Part shown: one piece after another, positions 40,642 to 51,540 of the stretch
How positions within the stretch are numbered: position 1 is the stretch's first letter
How the letters are laid out: each line of letters opens with the position of its first letter
NCBI RefSeq assembly: GCF_051401765.1
Contig: NC_135064.1
Location: 25,642,001 to 25,706,000, forward strand
Direction: 5' to 3'
Length of the DNA stretch: 64,000 bases
Source of the DNA: Calliopsis andreniformis
Taxonomy: Eukaryota > Arthropoda > Insecta > Hymenoptera > Andrenidae
Made by a program: the position numbers and the translations under genes
The notes under the pieces: model-generated
Databases searched by the model: none
What the model saw: only the letters and a program-made list of their open reading frames with translations
What the model was told of the DNA's origin: nothing

Positions 40642-42076
40642 TGCCAGTTTGATGTTTTATACCTTTCTGTAAGGTCTTACATTCGAATCTAGATGATTTT
40701 AGTCATGTTTGGAAGTTGGAAGATGCTGTTCAGATGCGAGATGTAAATCTACTGTCGATTCAACGAGATGAGCGGGAAACGAATGCACATCTTCAGCACA
40801 TGGGCGGGACAAGGAGAGGAACAGTCGACCAAATACGTAGGACAAGGACACGCGATTATATTTAGTGCCTTGTCTCATTGAATCGACTATAAAAGGTCTT
40901 AAATGGTAAAATCTTGAAAAATCGCCAGCGACCCTCTTAGACTCTTCGTACAACGAATCCATGAAATATAAATATTTCTTCTTTCGAATCAGCTTGTATA
41001 ATTTTTTCTATTTCAAAAGAACTTAAGATTGGGACATGGTACCACGTACAGAGATGAAAACCACAAAACAATACTAGTAGCAGCAAAATAATACTCAGCA
41101 AAGAACGAGAGATTTAGTTGAAAAGCATGATCTTTTGTTTTACTTAATGTACATTTATCAATGTAGGATCCACATTTTAATAATTAAATTATGCCGCAGA
41201 ATTACTGATACAAATTCTGTGTTTAGAAAATCGAGAGTTTTTATGTCTTTTCTGGATGAAAAACCAAAAATTCAATTGGCAACACCAGCTATACCTCAAA
41301 CCCCTTTCCCTTCTTTCTCCATATCCCGCGCGGCGACACTTGCGATGATCTCGCAACAAACTTCTCGATCGATCGCGTCGCTCTCTCGCATTTGGCAATC
41401 GATCGACCAATGGAACGCGTCGTGTACGTCCTCCACTTTCCGCAGGACGCCGCGGAAACCCCGATGACCTTTCTAAGAACCAACTCTCCTCATTTGTCAT
41501 TGCTGCTTGATACCCTCCCCCCTACTCTCCCTCCGTGTCCTATCGATCCACCGAGAAGGACACGGATGCATTCCTTTGCCGCGTATGCACCATACCATCG
41601 TCGTAACAGTTTCTTCCCTCGTGATTCCTTTACACGATGTTAGTAAGATGCACGCAGTCTCTAGGGGCCGTAGATCAATGAGATTTATGGGATCGTTATT
41701 CGCCCGAAAGGGGTGGGAGATGGTGGACACAGGTCCGTGGAAAGTAAACGATCGACGATTTAATAAGTCGCAGACACGAAGGCATTCGCGAGACAAGTTT
41801 ATGGTAGCAAGTAGCAAGTATCGTGTTTACGATCGCATTTAGGAAAGTCGATAAATCGAGTCGAAATTGCGTACGTATGTACAAGGGAATTCGGGTACAG
41901 AGGAGATGTGAGAGATGATTCTAGCTCTGAAAATTTTTAGTTATGTCTAGAAATATTTAGAACTGAAGATACTGTGATAGATATCGTGTCTCTCTACTAT
42001 CTAAATCGACAGTGTTTCTATTAACTAATATATGTTCATATGCTCCATTTTACTGAAATCAAAAGCACTATTTTCA
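40642..42076. other. Intergenic stretch
   Basis: No supported gene. The GC-rich block at 41,290-41,830 has overlapping frames on both strands without motifs or paired splice sites. Confidence 0.4.
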
Positions 42077-42195
42077 ACCAACGATCAAACTACGCACCAA
42101 AGCACCGGTTCTCGTCCGATCACCGAAGTTAAATGTCGTTGGGCGCGGTTAGTACTTGGATGGGTGACCGCCTGGGAATACCGCGTATCGTTGGC
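42077..42195 (+). rRNA. 5S ribosomal RNA (variant), copy 1
   Basis: A 119 nt gene recognised by the conserved 5S core: AGCACCGGTTCTCGTCCGAT, CACCGAAGTTAA, GGGCGCGGTTAGTACTTGGA, and TGGGTGACCGCCTGGGAATA, which contains the TFIIIA-binding internal control region. The terminal helix CCAACGAT pairs with ATCGTTGG at the 3' end. Compared with the common insect form the helix II strands differ (ATGTCGTT in place of GCAACGTC) and the 5' part is one base longer. The first base is A in place of G. A T6 run follows at 42,203-42,208. It could be a functional minor variant or a decaying copy. Confidence 0.9.
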
Positions 42196-42202
42196 ATTAT
42201 TA

Positions 42203-42208
42203 TTTTTT
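42203..42208 (+). terminator. Pol III T-run after 5S copy 1
   Basis: Six T residues 8 bases after the 5S 3' end, the usual RNA polymerase III stop signal. Confidence 0.7.
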
Positions 42209-42949
42209 ATTTTTCTCGATATTTTTATACTCGGAATAACCTAGATTCCCGAATATTCTAAACAAAGTGAAACATTTTGAATCGACAAGAGAAGATTGAA
42301 AGTCGCTCGCGACAGTCTCCTCTGAAATAGGTTTAAAGCCGCGTTTCTCCTGCGAAGATCGCTCGATGAGGGTTCGAATAAGTAGACCCTCTGGAGGGGG
42401 TAGACAGATCGCGGCGTGGGGGTAAAGTGTAGGACAGCGAGGAAGAGGAGCGAGTAGGAGAAAGAAGAGGAGGCGAGCGAGATGACTATACGCGATATAG
42501 GTTTCGGTTTGGGCAGCCGCTGGAATGCGGCGGACGCATGGACGTACGCCATGCCACGGCGTGTGTACGTACACTCGAGGTTACTGTGTACCAGGATCCA
42601 GCGACGCGTCCAGCACATTCCGTGCCCCAGGCAGAATCGTACTTTTGTTTACGCCCACGTGTGCCTCCCTTCGAACACGAGTTTCCTCCCGGACCGCGTT
42701 AAATCACGCGCACCCGCGTGCACCGCCGTATTATTATTTTCATTGTCAACGAGCGCATGCGCCGATCGTTCCCGCGCACGAGATGCCAGCCACTTGCGTG
42801 CTACTCGACGCGATTCTGTCGGTCGTTTGTTTCGAATGAGGATATTTCAATTTTTTTGTTCTCGTGCTCGTAAGAGCTTGTCGATTTGATTGAGAATATT
42901 GAATTCTGGATTATGGTGATTGCAAAAAATAAGAAAAAGATTGTGTATT
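42209..42949. other. Spacer between convergent 5S genes
   Basis: About 740 bp. GC and CpG-rich in the middle (42,480-42,840). It has a 135-codon open frame without a recognisable domain, which I treat as a composition effect. Confidence 0.45.
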
Positions 42950-42957
42950 AAAAAAAA
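42950..42957 (-). terminator. Pol III T-run after 5S copy 2
   Basis: Eight T residues on the minus strand, 4 bases after the 3' end of the minus-strand 5S gene. Confidence 0.75.
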
Positions 42958-42961
42958 CAAT

Positions 42962-43080
42962 GCCAACGATACGCGGTATTCCCAGGCGGTCACCCATCCA
43001 AGTACTAACCGCGCCCAGCGCCATTTAACTTCGGTGATCGGACGAGAACCGGTGCTCTTGTACGCGGTTTGATCGTTGGC
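42962..43080 (-). rRNA. 5S ribosomal RNA (variant), copy 2
   Basis: A 119 nt gene on the minus strand with the same conserved 5S core as copy 1 and an intact terminal helix (GCCAACGAT with ATCGTTGGC). It begins with the canonical G. The helix II region differs from copy 1 on both strands of the stem (ACCGCGTAC and ATGGCGCT, against ACTACGCAC and ATGTCGTT), while the rest is almost identical. Upstream, ATTTTCA(A/G)CCAACGATCAAAC and AAAGCA are shared with copy 1, suggesting a common upstream promoter element. Confidence 0.9.
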
Positions 43081-46000
43081 TGAAAATGTATGCTTTGTTT
43101 TTGAATAAAATCGTACAGATGACTCAGAAATAGTGTTAAAAATATTAGTAATAGTAAAATAATTATATGTAATTAATTATTACTAAAATATTAGTGATAT
43201 TTAAATACTCGTAAACAATCAGTTCTTAGAAACTCATGGAATCATATCTGTCATAGTTCATAGGACGTTGATCTATAACACAGAGGGCTAACCTCTTAAA
43301 GGAAACTGTCACATATGTGTATGGTTAGTTTTTCTTAAAGTTATGCACAATTACAAAAAATGCACTGAAAATTCTTGAAGATAAATATTCTCTAGAAAAT
43401 CCCATATTGTTTTTTCTCTTTGGTTTCTATATTCAACTTTAAAAAAGCTCCCTCAAGAGGTTAAGGCTCGACGCATGCGCAGTTTGCTATGGTCCAGTCA
43501 ACCCAGCGCGCGAAATTGAACGAATTTGATTTCGAATAAGTAAATCTTCCGATTCGTAATCGATCCTTCCTTTAAACAAATGACAATTGCTGGACCACTA
43601 ACAGGAGCTTTAAAACAAGAGCTTAAAAGAAAGAATGTCGGGACAAAGTTAATTCCCCTTAAAAATAGTCGAACAATAAAAATGCACTGGAGTGCCTCGC
43701 GTTCGGCGAACGTCGTACGGATGAAAATTCTACGAAAGGGGCAGCGAACATTGGGTGCGTGCTTTCACTTTATAAAGAAACGAGGGCGAGAAGGGGGATA
43801 CCAGGCTGTTCTTGATATGCGCGCTTAAGGAAGCACTTTGCCTGGCAGCCGGAGTAATTGCATACAAGGGCCTGTCGAAAAGCGAGCAACCAGACTTCCT
43901 CTTCTTCGAGGCTCGACGACGAAAACTCCCGAAAAGTAGGACCATCCGAGTTCAATCGATGATAACGCTGAGTTACTGGACCACTGACTTTCTCTACGCT
44001 CTCCTCGATTCTCAGATCTGGAAATTTAGTTCAGTAATTTATATTTAATTAACAGATTAGAGACAGTTACTTGGATGCAACATAACTTTTCAAAGCTATC
44101 TCTTTAATCAATATTAGAAACTTTATAATTCTTTAACTTTGTAATATAGAGAAAGTGATTAGTAAATCAATTAAAAATGATAGAATTGGATTTTATGTAA
44201 AAATCGAAATACAGCTGATCATTAAAATGTCCAATTGCGAACTGAATTTTTAGAATTTGTAGAAAAATAGTCACGTAAGACATTCATGTATTAAATTTAG
44301 AGTCTTTGGTACCATCTCCATCAGTTCTTAACCATTTCACTGACAAAAGAATGTAGGCTAACATAATGTTAATCCGCTCGTCACGAATGAAAGCAAAGGT
44401 GGCGTGAACGCGTAGAAATTTCGCGAGAAACTTGAAGCGATCGAGAAAATCTTTGAAGGAAAGTAATTACGGGACTTTCTCGGGCTCGAAGGTCATTAAC
44501 GAGCTACTGGATGATTCTAATTGTAAGAATAATTAGCGCCGCGATAGGATCGTGCTCAGGAGGAAACAATTACTCGTCTATTTATTCGTGGCGGTCTCTG
44601 TCGTCGCGGATAGTGTTAATTATCGCTAGAAACGCGTGCAGGGAACGCGTTCATGGAAAAAGTCTTTTGTGTCCCCTCTTTCGCGTCAATTCCAACACCT
44701 TCCGTGAAAATTCACGCTAACTTTCCAAGGCTGTTCACTAACAATCCTGTTTCACTTCAAGGTTCAAACTTACTTCAGATTTCCTCTTTGCAAAGCTGGA
44801 TTAAGATTTTATGAAGCCCAGGGCTGTGCACTGAAGGGAGAAAGGGTTAGACTATACTAAGATATTCTCTACTTCATTAGAAGATTTTATGAGGAATAAC
44901 AATTTTCAATCCTTTGGCTAAGGTAAAGTTCAAAGGTCCACAGTATATCACATTCGAGACCAGTGTATGTATTTTATCAGGACTGCCCTCAGCGGTCGGC
45001 AACAGTCTTTTCAGTACAAAAATGTTTCACATGATTGAAAAGATTCTTTGATCTAATGGATGGGTCATCGGACTCGATCGAAAGTGATATATGACTTTTT
45101 CAGAAAATCATTAATAAATCGAAAATTATTTTTTTTAAGTATTTGCAGAATTTTATCTTAGTGTAATATATGAAAAAACGAGGCTTATTAAAAGGTGTGG
45201 TCTGGCATTATTGAGGCCCCTCTTAATATAGGCCTGCCCTCATATCTTATCTTTGTTTCTGCGTTCACAATTTAGAACCTTGTATCTAAGGCAAATATCT
45301 TTTTGAATTGAAACTTTTACCAGTTGCAATTGCAGCGTTGCGAACCTTATGCAGATTAATAAAAGCGTTCCATTGACCTCGTTCGGGGTCAATTGCTCGC
45401 GCTGTTCATTGCGCAACCTGTTAATAACTAAGAAGAAAAATAGTAAATAATGGATTCTTTGTATGGGTCCAGGCGAACAGACCGGTCTATGAACGCTTTC
45501 AACAGTGGCACAGTGAGATAAAAGCGGTCTATGCGTAAAATAGACTTTTACTTATTGCTAAATTTGCATATTTTTCTGCTGCACTTGTGCCACTATATCT
45601 TTGTCTGAAACGGTAAATTTATGGACCCTTTCGCATTGCATAGTCCTTTCCTGTAAAAATAGTTCAGAGTTAGATACTGTAGGTGGATAAAATCAGTAAA
45701 AATAATGGCACCTAACAGGACTAGTTAAAATAAATTACAGTAAAGGATACTGACAGTGATATACTAAATTTTGTTCAAGTTTAGAGACACACAATTGCAA
45801 CTAATACTAGGAGTACCAAGGCCAATGTCTGACTACTTCTCTCAAAGTACCAAAATTCCACTTTCCTGAAGAAGTCCATAAATCGCAGAAGTAGTGTCTA
45901 TACATACATTTCTCTACTTTTATTCAATATTAAAGAAGAAATACATACCATGTTCAAAGAATGAAATGTACTTAAAGAACCAGCACACGAGTCGTCTTGT

Positions 46001-47796
46001 TCCTTCTGGTACTGCTAACTGTTAAAACGGGATCATTGTACGATCCAAGTTGCTTCGATTCTGGCTAACAAAATTAGAGTTGCTCGAGTTGGCAATTATT
46101 GCTGAAAGTCTGTCATCTAGGTGATATCGGGGTCTGTGCACAAGCAACTGATCGAAAACCAGTTATCGATTATAGATCACCTCGCGGAACAGAGCGGCTA
46201 CCAGAGCTGAGGAAGGCGGAAAGTTCGGGTTCGAAATGGGAAAACCAAAGGCGCGCGTGTTACGAGAATTTTTCTGTGGCCATTCAGTCGTGACCACTTG
46301 CATCTATTTGCGCAGGGGAACGTTACTCAGCCGTGTATGAAACTCGGACCGTTACCTTCCCATATAGATCATCGTGAGATATTGGTCAATTGTTATTATT
46401 TGATATTTGGTATTTATGATCAATGGCTTCCAAGGATACAAGTCCGTCCTGGGTGCTCCATAAGTCACTGTGCATTTTGTAGAGCTAGAGGATTAATATT
46501 CATTGCATCTAAATGTGCATAGAAACAGAGTACACAGAGTCCTGTTCGCGAGGCTTTTGCAATTTTAATCCATGCAAGATTTAATGTCGAGGTACTGTTT
46601 TAACATATTTGTAAGATTTTCAACTTTTGCCTGATTTTTATTTCTGTGGAACAATATTGTGATTTATTCTTTTATCGGATATTTTATCAGAAACTATTAT
46701 CGAAACAAATTGGTATACATTAATGGTCCATGACAGAAGCTTTATCTGTCGTTGAAATGATGAATTATTGTGATCTAGGGTTAATGTCTGTACGTTCAGC
46801 TCGAAGAATTTACTTTTTGAAATAATTTTGTGATTCAGAGTGAAGGCTGTGTTTAAGAAAGTGTGACAAATGAATTCTATATATGTGATATGAAATTTTG
46901 TTTACTTTCTTTATTCTTTGTAAGTACATTACTGAGTAAAATGTATTATAATGAAGAAATACCATGATATTCCTAGAGGCACATGTGAAGCAACAGAATA
47001 CGAATATATGGAATACAGTTTGTCCATTATACAAGAAAAGGTACACGAAGAATAAATACATAACCGGTTATGTGTCAGACACTTGTTACCGTCATTCAGA
47101 GATACTATCAATTCAGAACGGAAGTAAATCAAGCATGACGTTGTAGAATATTTTTTACCCCGTGTCAACTCCTCTAGGCACTGTTTTTCTAGGAACTTCA
47201 ACGTGTAAAAAGATTCAAGTTACGATCTATGAATCCTCTATCCATATTTCTCAATACTATTGCAATATCGTTCACGAATCTCTCATAGTCAATAGTAATA
47301 AAGAATTTGAGTTGGCGTGAAGTTACATAGCTTCAATAAATATTAATATTTTGTAATAAAAATGCCAAGGTATATTTATTGAGATACATATCAATAAATT
47401 ACCAGAAATAAATATAATCGTATTTGTAATTCTTGCAGAATTAATTCCCAAAGTTTTCACTAGCTTGAGGGAGTCACAGTAGAGAGGCCCCTTAACCCCT
47501 TCACCTTTTCCAACGAGTCAGACTCGTGCACTTTTTACACAACTCTTCACTGCCGATTACGCGGCAACGCGTGATGAAAATTTTTCGCAAGTAACCGATC
47601 ACGCACCATCGCGTAAGGAGTCTGTGTTCGCTTAATGGGAGTTCCTTGGTTGGCAGTTTAGGATAGTTACCCGTTTCAGATCGGCAGCGAAGAATGATAA
47701 AATTACGAAAGAAAATTGTAGGTGGGGTTAATGCAGTTCATTCGTTGGAGTCCACATAGAAGCAAACTGCAACCTAAGTGGCATTAAAATTCGCAG
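43081..47796. other. Intergenic stretch
   Basis: No supported gene. Short frames at 43,580-44,048 and 46,099-46,522 have no motif or splice context. AT-rich blocks at 44,040-44,340 and 46,560-47,460. Confidence 0.4.
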
Positions 47797-48031
47797 GTCT
47801 TCCAGTGCGATCGGCGACGGGGGACAGAATGAACGTGGAACGTCCGACGATGGACGGGTGCGGTCAGCAGCCGCTGTTTCTGACCGGCACTTCCGGTTCT
47901 GCCAGCATCTCGAGTCCTCAGCAGCAGGCGATCCAAGGCGGCGCGCCCCCGGAACACTATGGCGGCCCGTTGAGCCTGAGCATCTGCATATCCGATTCTG
48001 GCCACGAGATACTGCGACCCAAGCCTCGTCG
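47797..48031 (+). CDS. Coding exon of an unidentified gene (probable N-terminal exon)
   Basis: An AG acceptor (ATTCGCAG) precedes 47,797 and a strong donor GTGAGC follows 48,031. The first ATG, at 47,829, opens 67 full codons plus two bases (exon ends in phase 2). The peptide is rich in G, S, P and Q (MDGCGQQPLFLTGTSG, SSPQQQAIQGG) and ends with a more structured SLSICISDSGHEILRPKPRR. GC-rich third positions contrast with the AT-rich surroundings. Low-complexity composition suits the N-terminal part of a regulatory or signalling protein, but I do not recognise it. The reading frame stays open upstream of the ATG to the acceptor, so the exon could also be internal. Confidence 0.6.
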
Positions 48032-49835
48032 GTGAGCTATTCTTTTATTTCGTCCCCAGCTACCCTCCCGCCATCGATATTCCTCCATCCGTGTAATCGA
48101 TATCGATCTTAACGAAGATCTGATTAATGGTCGCCGTTCACGATGATCCGCTAGCCCCGATAAGGATCGATTAAAACCCGCCCATGGGGAATCCTCACGG
48201 GTGGAACGTTGACTCTCCCCCGATCCAATGAAACTAGATATTACTGTCCCAGCCGAGAGACTATGCTATTACCAACGGTTCTCTGTTACCACGGCTGTTT
48301 TGTGTAACGCGATAACGCCTCGTGTAACGATCTTATCGAGCAGGAGTCTGCTGATCGAACCCACGTGTAATTTCGATCGATCGATCGGTGTATCGCTGCT
48401 GGGAAAGGTGTTAATAAATATTGGGATGACATTCTCTTGAGGCAGATCGCTGTTTGCCCTTGGAATGAGTTGTTCTCTTGATCGTGAAGGCATGACCTCG
48501 GTTGTGTCATCTATCAGTGGAAAGGATGATGTGTTTAGGGGAGTTTGCGATTAGAGGTTTTTAGTAATCCCTTTGCATCTGATCGAGGATGCTAACGCGC
48601 CTTGTGCAATCTCATTTTTACTGACGCCGCCTGCAAATCGGGTCTATGCATTTTTTCTTATGCTTTTGTATTTTAAAAATCCAACAGGATTCTTAAATAC
48701 TTTTCCAAGTTTTTGGAATATTATTCCAAGTTTTTATTGCTGTATTAATGTGTTAATTTTTTTCAAACGAGGCAGAGGAAAATTCGAAAACAAGAGGGTT
48801 TGGACTTTAAACGACACAGGTTGCACACGCATGATTAACACATGCGTGTACTGTTGGGAGCTCAGAAGTTGTCAATGAGACAGAACAGAGGCAAGAGGAA
48901 TAGTCGGTTCGATGTAAGTAGTAGTAATAAGCGTGACCAATTCGGCCAATAAGGGAAATGCATGTGTGTCATCTCCATGTATTTTTCTGCGATATCAATC
49001 AGATCCACCGACAACTTCTGAGCTCTCAGCAGTTTGTTCAACTCTGTTTTTGAGTCAAGAAGATCCTTTCAGGACAAAAGGCACAGAAATTTGAAAACTT
49101 TGCAGCCCTTTTTGTAAGATAGCTATTTTTAACTGGTATCGGGGCAAAAATCGAGAGGAATACGATACGCAATCGATAATTTTAATGTTACGCATCGACG
49201 GGCAATTATTATCGATTATAATTCGGTGTCATACATATTGATAAGAGGCAGCGATCGACCGTGTTTTACATACGAATCACCGAGTGTGCACACGACACGC
49301 TCGCGCGCTGGAATACTAATGAGACAGGGATCGTACACCGATTCTCGAAGTTAAATTCCCGACCTAGAAAATCTTAACCACCGTGTCAGTAACATGACCC
49401 TGTCTTTTGATCATGGACACGAATTTTCTTTGAAAGTTCTCTGAACAAATTTTAATCTAGATTCAGTGTTGTAAACCTGCTAGTACAGGATGACTTGACT
49501 AAATTATTTAGTGTATTTTAAGAAATAAAGGGTTCAACACTAATTATGAGGAGGATTGGTCAATCAACGTCATTTTGAGTCTTTTTTAAAGTACCACAAG
49601 AAATGTAACAACTTATAGGTTTTAGAAAATTTGGTACTCCTTTGTACTGAGCTGCCATAAAGCCCTGACTCGTGGATCAAATCCACAGTGACGTCCTCAC
49701 GTGAATACTATACAGGAAGTTCGATGATAGGTATCAGAAATTTTAGGGGGTGATTCTACATGTCAAAATAAGACAGAAATGATGATAGATGAAATTGCGT
49801 TTTAGACATCGTTTCCAAAATATTAATTCTTTATG

Positions 49836-49943
49836 CGTGAAATATGTCTGACTTGGTATTCATTCTACTGACTTCGCGGTATTTGACCTGGCCAATGCAC
49901 GCTGGCAGTAGAACGAGTACTAAGTCAGACACATTTCACTCGA
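49836..49943. mobile_element. Palindromic MITE-like element
   Basis: Inverted arms of about 33 bp: the left contains GTGAAATATGTCTGACTTGG and the reverse complement of the right contains GTGAAATGTGTCTGACTTAG, both continuing to a CGTTCTACTG or CATTCTACTG block. The loop is about 40 bp. No coding capacity; no clear target duplication. Confidence 0.6.
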
Positions 49944-51454
49944 ATCTTATGATTACACAATTTTGCAAAAATTAATAACTCTGAAACGAAGTCTTAATCG
50001 CAATTTTCTCATTCTCGATCTTTATTCTATTTTAACATTTAGAATAACCCCTTAAAATTTGTACCATATATTATCTAATACTCTGTATAGGTTTGTAATA
50101 TTCTACCTTAGAAATTATAGAAAAATGTGTACCCAAACAGTCTGTGTCAAAAGCGCACTAAAATGTCTTCACTTGCATCAAACGAATACACGACAAAAAG
50201 AAAAGATCAAGAATACCCTGCTGGCGTGACTACAACCAAATAACTCTGTACTTCCCGATAATAAATCGCGTCACCGCCAATAATTCAACAGTCAGTTCGC
50301 TCCGAATTTTGTATATTACACATTGAGTTTTCATCGAAGTCCAAAATGATCCCTTTCAAAACAGAGCTGCGCAAAATAATAACAATATATGAGGCTTGTG
50401 TATCATTTCGAGCTAAATTCATCCTCGAAACGAGCAAACTGATAATGTAGGACCGTGTACGTATACCAGCCCCAGTACGAGCCCGATACGTGTACACAGC
50501 AGGGGTGAACGAACCCCGAAATTTGTGGACCTATTACGTGAACTCTTAAATTTTCAGAACGCCTATTTGTATGCCGAGCAGATTCTTCGGATGGCCGTCG
50601 GTGGAGCGCGACTGGTGTCGATGGAACTAAATGACGGGGGAGAGGAGGGAAGGGAAGGGGGTGGGAGAGAGGTGTGTCTTACGGATATATGCTCGTTCGA
50701 CATCGTTAATCGAATCGGCGGTAATTACGTACGTCGTAAATTTTAATGATCCTTAATCGGATCGGCCGTAGTCCGTGGCCCCTTTTAACGGCGATGTTTT
50801 GAGATCCCCGGCTAAACATCCTGGTAGGAAAAGGAAGTATGAAAAGAAACACAGGTGAAGACGTTTTCAAGCAATTCGAAAACAAAGGATGGCTGAGCAC
50901 GCGATGCTCGTGAATATTGGAAAAGTCACCACCTTTTCTTCTTTCCTTCGCCTTTTGTTTTTGCAAAATTGGGATGCAAGAAAGATCGCTGATTACGATC
51001 GTTTCGTTTACGACCGGAGAAGAAATTAGTGTAACTTGTGGTCGTAAAACTCTCTGTTGGACTCCGCCAGGGAAAATGAACGCGATACGTGGAATCTTAT
51101 TTCATTAATCCTAGGATTTACAGAGGTTTTATGTGTTTCTTTCGATTATACGTTGTGTCGACCTAACAATGCTAAGGGGGAACGTCCTTTATTATGATGA
51201 TTACATATATGAAGAAGGAACATTGAACAGTACTTTTCAAAAAGTGGATTGGTTTACTTCTATTTAGTTAGCGTTGTATACACGCAAAACTTAACATACC
51301 TATTTACCAAACTAATAATATAATCAGAGGATTCTATAATTTTATAGATGCACTGAAGACTAAAATTAGAACAGAAAAGCCAAAAAAAGAAACATTTTGT
51401 TACATCTCTTACGATTGAACTTTTATAAAGCTTTAAGAATATTTAGAGAAAGTA

Positions 51455-51540
51455 TAGAGTGTTTCAGGGAAGCTGAAATAATAATATTTAGACTACCAAC
51501 ATAGTTTCCAAAATTTCCTATTTCCCTGTAACACCCTCTA
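51455..51540. mobile_element. Short TIR element, 86 bp
   Basis: The left end is TAGAGTGTTTCAGGGAA and the reverse complement of the right end is TAGAGGGTGTTACAGGGAA. Non-coding. Sequence just right of it (51,563-51,605) resembles 52,366-52,408, which itself follows a GGGTGTTC end, so related remnants are scattered here. Confidence 0.5.

Noticed and set aside
42370..42400. tRNA B-box-like GGGTTCGAATA
   Set aside because: No A-box or cloverleaf could be built around it.
42482..42889. 135-codon frame between the 5S genes
   Set aside because: CpG-rich spacer with equal-length frames in another phase; arginine-rich random-type peptide.
50558..50680. Exon-like frame after TTTTCAG
   Set aside because: Runs into a purine-rich low-complexity stretch, and phase does not link to exons on either side.
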